Assembly: GCF_963583255.1 (NCBI RefSeq)
Contig: NC_084803.1
Span: forward strand, 776,373 to 840,372
Length of the DNA stretch: 64,000 bases
Direction: 5' to 3'
Source: Pyrus communis
Taxonomy: Eukaryota > Streptophyta > Magnoliopsida > Rosales > Rosaceae
Every line of letters begins with the position of its first letter. Positions within the stretch are counted from its first letter, which is position 1. The notes under the pieces were generated by a model that saw only the letters and a list, made by a program, of their open reading frames with translations, was not told the origin of the DNA and searched no databases. This document shows, in pieces, positions 47,011-57,924 of this stretch. A program made the position numbers and the translations under genes.

Positions 47011-50000
47011 TCACCTGTTCCATTTTCTCTCTGAAAGAAGCAGCACTCGAGCAGTAAGAAATCGGTTTATATTGCAGAGATTATACCCGATATGACATTA
47101 TTAATCATGCTGTTTGGCAATGCAATCAAGTAGATGATTCATGAGAAAGTATGCATACCATTTGTCTTTGCACCCGGCTGTGCTTGAGACATTGACCGCT
47201 GGATGCGCGGAGACCCCTGCCTTCCATTTGTACCAGGTAAGGAATGTCTCTTCTTTACGTAAATGTCTCTGTCTTGCATATCTGGACTCGATCTTGGCGA
47301 GAGATTTGCTTGAAGTTTTGCTCTTGCAGATTCTGTGGCTTGCATGAAATGGGGGATGGAACAGTTGCTACTGCTGTCTCTTGGTTCTTGATCAATGTTA
47401 TCGGCGGCGGGTTTTGCTGAACCAAATGAATTGCGTCTCTTCCCATTTTTCTGATCTTTACTGGATCCAGAATCATGATTTGGATTAGAGGGAGATTTCT
47501 TTCCTGCTGAAGCAGACTTACGTTTTTGATTGGATCCACTCTTTTCAGCTTTGCCCCTTTTAGCTTTCACAGATAGCAGACTGGACGGTGTTCCTTGGGA
47601 TTCTGGGACGGTCAAATGGCTTCTTGGAGAACCTTCTGGGGATGACGCATATGCTTCAATACCTGCCTCGGTGTACTGTTCTCTCTGCAGATCAGACGTA
47701 GTTCTCTCTGGCTGAGACTCTGTTTGATGGGAGTCCACAGCAACCACAGAATTTTCGATCTCACCGTTAACAACTTTTTCTGGTTGATCCAAGACTGGGT
47801 CAGATAGGTTGGAGACTGGGATTGTAGGTAAATCTTTGGCTTGGACATCCGCATTTTCAGTGCTGTTAGCTTTGGGTCCATGCTCATGTTCCGTAGCTCC
47901 AACATCAGATCTATCAGGCGAATCAAGGGTGGAAGAAATGGAGATTTCGGTGCCACACTCAGAGCCACCAACTTGAACACTTGATACATGGGTGACTGGG
48001 TTTTCTGCCCCATTGAGCTCCTTTCTGATTTCAGCATCCACCGCAGATGAGAATGCATTCCTTTGTAATTCACTTACAGCATCATCTTGATGGGACGGAC
48101 TAATTGATCTACCTGAATTGGCAGTTGAACTCAGCACTTCAAATTTTGACTGTGCAGCAATAAATGCAGGATTACTCACTTTCCTCGATCCGAATACAGA
48201 TTTCTTTCCGTCGGTTTCTAGATCTTCTGAGGCTAATCTTTTCATAGAACGTTTAGGTTGTTCAGTTTCCGTGACAGGCTTCCCAGAAATGGACTTGAGC
48301 TCCACTTGAGAATCTGCTTTTGATTGCATACTTTGATTTGGAAGATAATTTGTCTCTTCTGTGATCTCTTTCACATCAGATATACTGATATTCTGCAACT
48401 GAGGCTGTTCAATATTGGAATGGCTTGCCTGAAAGTTCAAGTTGTCAGCGTCATAAGTAATCAGATTCTCTTCACTTTCAGATGGCACTATTGATTCCGT
48501 GATGCTGGACTTTGAGTCTGATATCTCACAAAGAACTTCATCTTGAATTTTAGATTCCCCAGGGGACTCAGAAATTTCTTCCTTTCTTCTTACCTGTTTC
48601 TCCATCGCTGGCACTGCTTTTTCTGACTCTACAATATCCACCATTGACGCCGATGATAGTGACGTCCATCTCTCCATCCATTGCCAAGTAGAACCGGGCT
48701 TAGAGGAATCACACTTGACATGAAGAGGTTTGGTCTTCGGTGATGATTCCAACAACTTCAATTCAGAAAGTATGAGTTTAGGTAGTATATATGAATGAAA
48801 GATAAAATTAGCCAGGAGTACGGTTACAAAAGCAAAACATAGCAGATAAAGATTTCGAAGTATACCTGGCGGGCGAAACTATTCCTCAGTAGCTTCTCAT
48901 TTGAAGTGTATGTTATATTTGATTTGGCTACTGATTTTTCCTTTTCCTGAAACAGAAAAAATAAATCCGGAAAATTCGTCATGAACAGGTAAAAACACTA
49001 TTAAGTTGTCTCAAAGAACATTTCCACAGGGATTATGGGCTGATAATAGCAATAACAAATAACTTAACAAAAATTGCAATTGTGAAATAACCACTTATGC
49101 CTTTATTTCAGAAGGTGAATACAACACGTGATATGGAATAGAGAAAACAATATGATGTACAATACATAAGCATCTCAATGCCATAAACTAACCTCCCCAA
49201 GCTGAAGATCTTATAACACTGAATCTCAATGCGATTAGCTAACCTCACAATGATGGAGATCTTTATGACATTGAATCGCGACAAATTTCAGTTATTAGTT
49301 GACCTTTTCGTATTGAAAGTCACACAATCTATTCATTACCTTTTTCTAAGAATTTGAACACAACATGCGATTTAAGCGGAAGGCTATCGCTATCAAACAG
49401 CGCCTAGCATTTGGATTACATACATTTAATCATTTTTATACGAGTACAGGTAATATTCTGCGTTACCATTATTCTGACTTGTTCCTATTGGCTTGACCAA
49501 GGACAGTTGGCATAGGTTAACAGACACCATACAAACTACCATCAAACAATTAATGAAGTTATGAACAAGATCACTTAAGGCAAGAAATATTTGAATAATG
49601 GCCTATAGAGAGCAGATTATTCTATTCTGAACTGAGTGGCATACCGAGATCTTAGAGTTATGGTCTATCTCTTGACGAGCACGAACAAGAGCTTGCATTT
49701 TCACAAGAGCTTGAACACATCGTAGAGTTCCCACGGCATGCCTACGGACCAAATGCCCACGAACGGCAGCTTGCAACTTAACAACATTCTCAAGCTCCAT
49801 AAATGATTTCTGAGCCTGCTTAATAATTCAATGAATATATTATTGGGAATGCTACTAATTATATACTTCAGAATTCATGTATATCAACAAGAAAAATTAC
49901 CAATAATCCTCCGGAAGCTGTCTGCACAACAAGAACATCTGACTCATCCGGTTTGCATTTGACTGCATTTTCATCTTCTGCAACATTTTCAGTATGGGAT

Positions 50001-51030
50001 ACCTTTGGTTCGGTTTCGGGTACTTTCGGTTCAGTCTCCGGTACTTTTGGTTCAGTCTGGGATACCTTCTGTTCAGTCTCGGATACTTTCGGGTTCTCAG
50101 GAGTTACCAACTGGGGTTTCTCGTCAGTGCAATGTATAACCGATATCTTTTCTGGAACAGCAGTGCTCGTTGGAGGTTGGAAATTAAGAGCGGCTGATTC
50201 TGGGATCTCCTTATGTCCAGAAGTGGGGGTCTCTGTGATAACAGTGTTGCTCAACACTCGATGCCGTGCAGATCTCTTCCCGAAACTCCATCCGCGCTTG
50301 TCACTCGAACTCTTGCTCTAAAAAAAACCGAAACAACATTGATCAATACACCAAACACACACATATAACAACGTTTGATCAATACACCACACACACACAC
50401 ACACACATATAACAAAGTCCTCAATGAAGCAACTAACTGCAATAAGCAATTTAAACGATTTTCGGACAATATTATTAAATTGCAAATGGCGGTTATGATG
50501 AACCAGATATGCTTGAGAATCACACGATTTACGGCCAATTAAAAGGTAGATAATTTTAGAATTTAGGATTGCATTTATCCTACTTATACTAAATCAGCAA
50601 AAGTTACACACAAACTACTCAGATATAAAGATTATCTACCGTTTTTCGCAATCGAAAATCATGGTTTACAAGTATCAATTCTTAACCATATAACAGCTCC
50701 TAATGCTCCGTTTGGTAACACGAAACAAACAGATTTTAAACATGTTAAATGCAGATCAGATTCTTCAGATCTTCGCATAGAAAAGTCATTAATCTCTCAA
50801 AATCCAAACAGGGAATTAGCTGCTACAAACCTATAAATTAACGAAATGCAAATGAAAACAGACCAATTGAATCATAGGCAGCAACGAAACCAAAAAGGAA
50901 AAGTCATAGGAAACACCGAAATGCAGAAACCGTGAGCTTATGAGAATACCTCAGGAGCTTCGAGGTCATCGTTGTCCGCTGAATCCTTACCGCAGGTGAT
51001 AATATTGAAGCAAGAGGTAGATTTCCCCAT
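47011..51030 (-). CDS. IQD32: IQ-domain protein IQD32 (788 aa)
   Basis: The exons are 51030-50950, 50317-49901, 49815-49645, 48946-48866, 48755-47159 and a 20-base last exon 47030-47011 coding for ERKWNR. The start MGKSTSCFNIITCG and the end RKWNR are diagnostic of IQD32. The IQ67 region is in exon 3: LQAAVRGHLVRR (about 180-191) is a proper IQ motif, and VQALVKMQALVRARQ follows. The preceding IQ (VVQTASGGLLAQ) has lost its Arg. IQD proteins bind calmodulin and scaffold microtubules. Exon 2 carries five heptads of the type KV(S/P)ETEP. The C-terminal half is Ser/Glu/Lys-rich and disordered, with a DUF4005-like HSLPGTNGRQGSPRIQRSMS near the end. All junctions are GT-AG and in phase. Confidence 0.95.
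49990..50094 (-). repeat. 21-bp coding minisatellite in IQD32 exon 2
   Basis: Five tandem 21-bp units encode heptads KVSETEQ, KVSQTEP, KVPETEP, KVPETEP and KVSHTE(N). The repeat is in frame and so could vary in copy number without breaking the gene. Confidence 0.8.
50387..50407. repeat. (CA)n microsatellite in IQD32 intron 1
   Basis: The CA run ends a duplicated ~40-bp unit (gtttgatcaatacacca...cacacatataacaa) that appears twice between about 50338 and 50417. Confidence 0.75.
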
Positions 51031-51078
51031 TTTTTTTTCCTTCTTTCACTTCTCTCTCTCGCTCGTTGTTTCACTCAC

Positions 51079-51096
51079 TCTCTCTCTCTCTCTCTC
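51079..51096. repeat. (CT)n tract in the IQD32 5' leader
   Basis: Read on the gene strand it is a GA run about 50-65 bases upstream of the ATG, a common position for purine tracts in plant leaders. Confidence 0.7.
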
Positions 51097-51343
51097 GATT
51101 TTCGACAGACAACCGCCTACGTTGGTGCGGTGTTTCGAAATGCGACAAATGTAGTAGCTTGAGAACACGGACCTCAACACACTCCTTAAATCTGGCTAAA
51201 AGTCTTTTCTGGAGTCCGCCATTTATCAGCTCCGTTGCGCTTCTACGCCGTGTCTGTGGAAAGGGAAGGAAGTAAAACTTTATTTTATTTTTGAAACATC
51301 ATATTTATAAATTGACCCCCAACTTGAAGTGCTTGTTTCACTT

Positions 51344-52080
51344 TGGTACTTAAGTAATGTGTCTCAAGTTGGTTCAGAACTCTTAAGAATGTATTAAATA
51401 TGGAAAATATGGCATTATTTACCAAGACTGGAGGTGTAATCATATTCAGGAGGTTCTATAGTTAGAACGACTAGTGAATTCGACAATGTCGAGTTAATTC
51501 CTGAAGTTTTAAAAATGCATTGATTATAAAAGTATCAAAACTGATCGTGTGTATGATTATATTTTTTATTTATTTAGAATGACCCTTAAATATGATTATA
51601 TTTTTTATTTATTTAGAATGACCCTTAAATTTGATAATGTCAAATTTATTCATAAACTTTTAAGAATGTAAAATATGGATAACAATGACGTCAATTACAA
51701 AATCTGCCAAATCTAATGATAATTCAATTAGTTTAACAGATTTTTTTTTTTTTATAACGACTCATGAATTCGGTGATATCAAGTTGATCCTTGGATTTTA
51801 AACACCGACAACAGTGTCGCCAATTACAAAAGCTGTCAAATCTAGTGGCAGGTTCAACAATGTTTGACAAGTTTTATAATTAGGAACGACCCATGAATTC
51901 GACAATGTGCAGTTTGTCATTGAACTTTAAGAATGTGTTGAGTACATAAAACATAAAACAATAGCTTCAGTTACAAAACTTGCCAACACTAATGACGTGT
52001 GCAATTATGTTCAACAATTTTTTTGTTTAAAACAATCCTCAATTTTGACAATATCATCAAGGATTTTTTTTGGACTAACA
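51344..52080. repeat. Degenerate tandem array, period ~130 bp
   Basis: A box like 'cgactcatgaattcgacaatgtc', followed by 'gttgat-cttgaattttaagaatgt', recurs about five times (near 51468, 51642, 51758, 51888 and 52027). A local 36-bp perfect duplication 'atgattatattttttattta...' lies at about 51560-51632. Units are well diverged. No coding potential. Confidence 0.55.
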
Positions 52081-53980
52081 CTTAGCTGTCAATGTTTTTT
52101 TAGACTATCGAGATAGATTTTAAACACATATAGAATTGTCAGCCACGTATATTGAAGGAGATGGATGAAGATGGACAATAAATCTAATAATCTATGTTGC
52201 TAAGGTGCTTAACGAACCAATGTAATACCAAAATGACCACTTACATTGAGACATATTTACATCATTTGTTTGTCTAAGTCGTTTACCACTTCTTAATGTC
52301 AAAGCTAGTTTTTCAGTTTGGTAAATGTTAGGCCAAATCAATTTGTTTGGTTTGCCCATTTATTAGCAAAATATGCCTTGCCATAGGTAGAAGTGGTCAT
52401 ATGGGAATAGATGATGACAATTTTGTTCAAAGTAAATGTGTCACTTAAAATTATTTAAAAAGCAATCATGTGTTATTATGTCAATTTTAACTTGAAATAA
52501 AAATATGTTTTCTACCCTTATTAAACATGTTTTCGACTTGCCAAATAATTTTTTTTCCTGCATTGTAAAAGCAATGTCTCAAATTTGACTTACTTGGACG
52601 TTGAATTCGATTCCTTATTATTATTGAAGTATGAAACAGAAAACATAAGTTACGGGACCAAAGTGAAAATATCCTCAAGATTTATGAGGCAAATCTGCAA
52701 TTAACCCTTAAAAAAACTGTAAATTGAGAATATCTTATCCAGTCCACCAGCCGTTGGTCATGGCTCACGAGCGTCTCGAGAAATTGCGTTTACCGGGGGA
52801 AATTGGATTAGCGGTAAGTTACCGTTAGATTAGATTAATAGCATTTATTTTTGTGCTAATGACGGTCTATTGGTTTATCCCCACCCATGTTTTTTGTGAG
52901 ATGACACTCCAAACTCCAAAGTGGAGTTTCTTGGCCCACCCCCCTAATTATTGCTTTTTTCAATTACAATCAATATCTAAGTTCTAACTATGATTATGAT
53001 GGGTGATTAAGTATATAAAACAAAACTAAAAATATTTGTAATTTATTGTGTTTTAGATTCAAACTTCAAACATTATTGTAGTGTAATATTTAGCGTAAGA
53101 ATATTGCGTGAAATCAAAATTATAAGATATTTTTACATAATTTTATAATCAGAAATGTAGTATGTCATATTCCTAAATTTACGAAATGAATCTCGAGTTA
53201 ATGTTTAGAAAAATTTGTCAGAGGGCAAAGTCATGCTACGCCTTAGAATGTTTATGTTTATGATACAGTTGAAACGCTTGCTTAAATTCATAAAACTGAA
53301 TCACATCGCATAATTTTTTCCAAAATTTAACTGTTATCCTTTATTTTTATTTTTTTTCCAATTGCACTGAATTTGATCGATGTAAGTTTGTTGAACCCAC
53401 CCACCGTCTTTGGGTAATTGCTTCCATTTGTAGGCTTATCATTGGTGTTTTCAACTTGATTAATCATAAACCAAAACATTGGTACGTCAAAGCAGGTGAT
53501 ACAGCGATATGATTAACCAACGGATTATAGATAAGATTGATTAGGCAAAGTGGTCATTAGACAATTCAAACCTAACAGTAAAACATATGGCTCTCCCCCG
53601 ACAAAAATCAGCTTATCACGAGAATAAGGACAAGGGTGTGCTGTGAGGAGAGTGGGGCCCAACCGTGGCTTTCATGTGAGAGGATTTACAACGACGAGAT
53701 GATGGAGGAGAATAATATTTATGTAAATGACAACGGTGGTATCCTAATAAGAGGCAGATTTCAATCAGTAGTGAGTATGTGTGTGATTTGTATGCCGTGA
53801 TAAGAAAAATACTAATATATTTTGTTACTAAAACATTTTTAAGAGAATAGTCAATTATTTAGGCAAATCCAATTTACTGAACCACATCAGCACAAAAACG
53901 TTATTTTTACGGTACAAATTGTATAAATAACGTAGTCGGTGTATCCTTTTTCAAAGTTTTTCTTGTATACAAGGGGAAGA
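52081..53980. other. Intergenic AT-rich DNA
   Basis: No gene, RNA or clear repeat structure is recognised. Short ORFs here have no family features. Confidence 0.45.
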
Positions 53981-53981
53981 T

Positions 53982-55282
53982 GCTCTAAGGTGAGGGGGCG
54001 ACGGAGGTTGCCAAGTAACATTGCTTCCTTTGACATATAATGTTGACCTATTGTTCTCCAATACTCAGTATTACGGTTTGGTGATATTTTTCTTCATTTG
54101 TAAATGAAAGGCCTTAAGTTTGAATCTCGTGGATAACAAATTCGATACCAAATTAGGTTGTCCGTTGTATGGCTTAATTGAGCTCCTCCTCTCTTTAGGC
54201 CGCCTCCAACCGACCTAGTCAAAGGGTCATAAGGCTAAAAATAGTTCGGAATGACACGAAAATCGTCTCCAACCAAGGCTAGGCCAAAGGGCTTGTGGGC
54301 CCACCGGGCCCAAACCCCAAATCGAGCAAGCGGGTTGACCATTTCCAGTCAACCCTCCAACCCAACCGTCCAACGCTAGAATGTCAAGCTTGACATTTTG
54401 CCAGCCTTCTAGCTCTAAAATGTCAAGCTTAACATTTTGTCAGCCCTCCAACTCAGCCCATTTGAATGTCAAATCAACATGACGCCAGCTATCTAACGTC
54501 ATGCTGCCATCAGATTACCGTTGGAATTTGAAATTTTTTTTTTCGGAAGAATTTAAAAAAAAAAATCTAATTTTTTTTCCTATAAATACCTACACCATTC
54601 CTACAACATTGAAAGCTGAAAATAAGAAGTGTCACGTAGATATCCTATCTAAAATTTGCACAATCAATTACATCTCGACATGTGGCACTTGAAACCCTAT
54701 CCGAAAAATTATTAAGATTACATAAAGATTAGAAATTTGGAGGGTTACTTACTTTAACAACATGTGTTACTCGAAATCCTATCCGAAAAATTATTGAGAT
54801 AACATAAAGATAAGAATTTTGGAGAGTTACACACGTTAACGACATATGTTGCTTGAAATCATATCCAAAAAATTAATATGTTCAAAAATTTTATTTTAAT
54901 ATGGTAATTTAATTTAATTAACCATATTAATTTAATTAAAATAATAAATTATGTTTGACCTATTTCCTTTGGCCCTCTCGGTTGGAGATGGTTTTTTTAT
55001 CAAAAGGCTATGTTTGGCCTATGGCCCATTGACCCCCTCAATTAGAAATGGTATAAAATATCGCATAGTACTGTTTATTAAAATATAATTTCTTACAGGA
55101 CTATAGGGTTAAAGAGAACTCTTTGATCCTCCTTCGGTTAGAGATGATCTTAATATAAAATGTATTATTATTCTAAAAAATAAGGTAAAGATGCTCTAAG
55201 GTGAGGCGTAGACGGAGGTTACCAAGTTACATTGCTTCCTTTGACAGATAATGTTGACCCATTGTTTTCCAGTAGCCAGTGA
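53982..55282. mobile_element. Repeat region bracketed by ~90-bp direct repeats
   Basis: The segment starting 'gatgctctaaggtgagg' at about 53982-54072 recurs at about 55192-55282 with some ten differences. Between them lies an AT-rich element whose ends ('cgcctccaaccgacctagtc' near 54202 and 'ccttcggttagagatgat' near 55133) are inverted partial matches. The arrangement suggests a DNA-transposon relic inside a duplicated flank. The class is unclear. Confidence 0.4.
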
Positions 55283-55680
55283 TCAACGAACTACTGACAT
55301 CTCTTTTGTCCTAACGTGCCACGTGGTTTACTGGGTGCACGACACGTATGATCGCATGGGAATCTGAGATCGTACACCATTGATAATTTGATATAGCTTG
55401 CTGAAGGCATATGTCGCCATGTTTGGGCTGAGCTGCAAATGGGTTGCCATGAATCTGTCAGGTGCGGGCCCCACCACCAATTACTTTACTACACTGAAAG
55501 GTCTTTGCCATATGATTTTCATGGTGGCCGTTGCACCTGCTCTGCTCCATCCCAAAACGACTTCCCGCCGTACATTTGAAATCTGGCCTCCAATGTTGCT
55601 AGGGAACTTACTTGCAATCGAGATGTTATTTTTATCGGTATTTCAAGTTCATTACATGTTGCTAAATGTTTTAATTTGTT

Positions 55681-56124
55681 CATATAATTGTATGATTGAT
55701 CGTGACATAAGTTCTTTACCAAATTAAAACTCTAGAGTAAAATGTTCCTATACTATAACTAAAAAGTCATCTACTAGTCAATTTGAATAATATCGACTAA
55801 TTAGTTTTGAACTCGATGCTCACATTTGAACATAGCATTAAAAAACAAACTACTCACATGTTTTGGCATGTTCTAATATCATTTTTCCTACAAGAGAAGG
55901 TACATATAATTGTATGATTGATCGTGACATAAGTTCTTTACCAAATTAAAACTCTAGAGTAAAATGTTCCTATACTATAACTAAAAAGTCATCTACTAGT
56001 CAATTTGAATAATATCGACTAATTAGTTTTGAACTCGATGCTCACATTTGAACATAGCATTAAAAAACAAACTACTCACATGTTTTGGCATGTTCTAATA
56101 TCATTTTTCCTACAAGAGAAGGTA
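55681..56124. repeat. Perfect 222-bp tandem duplication
   Basis: The unit 55681-55902 is repeated at 55903-56124, beginning 'catataattgtatgattgat' each time. I saw no difference between copies. It is either a very recent duplication or an assembly artefact. Confidence 0.85.
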
Positions 56125-57924
56125 CGGCCATCTTCCCTACCGAGAAAAAGTAGGCGCTTTGCACACGCCTATTGTAGAAAAAGTAATCCCGCTTAATCTT
56201 ACTCCCGGCTAAGTGGCCATGATTGAATAATTATTGTGGATAAAATTTTACTAATAGTTGTGTGGTCTCCTTCCCATTTCTCCATTTTAACCATGGAGAT
56301 GGACATAAAATGGCACCAACCCCATTAAAAATGGATATTGTTGATTGCACAGCGACGTTTTACACCTAAGATTACGATTAAAAGTAGGTCTTGGACTTAA
56401 ATCTTTAGGTGGGGAATTATTTCAGCAAGCAGCTTTCTTTGTAACAATTTTGATTTAGGTACAACGGCATATACGACCGTCCACCACGCCGGTCCTCCAA
56501 TTTGGAAAATAAGGCCAGGTGGAGCCCACTTGTCACATGGTCGACGAGGACGTGAGTGATAAAAATACTTTCTCCGAGGCCATTATTGCAATTATAGTAT
56601 TACTATCGGAGGTCCTAGTGGTCCGACTGTCAATGCCATGAGCGTGATCTCTTTTCTTCGGCATACTTATTCTTTGGCCAGGCTGCCTCTATTTGGGCAG
56701 GTAGGGGGCACTTGCCTAAATTATTTGGGACGCGATTGTATAATTCTAAACCAATATCACAACGCTACGAATTTTATGTTTTTTATATTGACATGCGCTA
56801 TTTTAATGTTCTTGTTTCATAAACGTTTATTTTCATCTAAGGATAAATTTGTGTTGTACTCACTACATAATCCTAATGGTAGCAAATCCCCATAGTGCCC
56901 CTAATCTCCGTATGTTAAGGACCGTATAGTGCATGTCTTAGTATTGAATTATTATTCAATTTTAAAACAAGTGACAAACATTCATTGGATGGTGGCGCTA
57001 CTGAGATTCTATCTCGGTTACAAAACTTCTTTTAATTGAGATAAATTTTCCTCCGTGTGTTGTGCGATTCACATGCGCCCACACTTGAGTAGGCAACACC
57101 TAACACTTCATGAATGATTGAGAGTTGCGCGTGGGTGACTGCCTAATAGAACACATGAAACCATTCAAGGAAATTCAACATCTCATGGGAGTTTGGGGTC
57201 TCAATATTTATCAGATGTTTGCTGATTTATGGACATAAAGTATCAACGATTAGGAAAGATGGGACCTGTTAGCCTCGTCCAGCTTTAATCCCATACCCAC
57301 AAGCTTTGTATTTAGTATGCAGCAACACGTTTGAAAGCAATTGATGCTTGCTCGCAGCTTTCCGTTCCTCGACTTTACAAGCAAAAATGAGTGCCTTATT
57401 GGTCCCCTCTTCCCACAGATAATCCTAGCCAGACGTCTCAATCCGATAATTTTACCATGCTCCGATATACAATAAAGAATCCAACGCCCTAAAATTTCAG
57501 TGTACAGTGCTATATATACTACACACCGACGCATACTAAGTCTTCAAAACCTTGATTTCATTACGGACAGATACATTCAATTGGGCCCCACTACAATTTT
57601 CCCCATTAATAATAATAACAAATAAATATATAAAAAGGAATAGAGAATGTCCACCAAAATAAAACTTTGGTACAATTTATCACTCGCATTCTTTCATTTC
57701 AATCGGATGTTAAAAAACAGTGTTCAATCCAGTGTTTGTTTTCATCAGATAAGCACATCATATTTGTAGTGCGGGAAAACGATGAAGATGAAAATAAAAA
57801 CAGTACAATGAAACAACTTGAAATGAGGCGCAAATTAAGCGCCGCGGAGTAATTAAGTACACTTCTCTACATTGAGAGAGCAAAATTTCGGATAGGGACT
57901 CGGTCCATAGGGAAAGCGCACAAC
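56125..57924. other. Intergenic DNA downstream of the RCC1 gene
   Basis: No gene is recognised. ORFs at 56638-56895 and 57250-57534 lack any known motif. The region just below 57925 should hold the RCC1 gene's 3' UTR. Confidence 0.4.

Noticed and set aside
55398..55727. 109-aa plus-strand ORF
   Set aside because: No recognisable domain, and its end runs into the 222-bp tandem duplication. Treated as chance.
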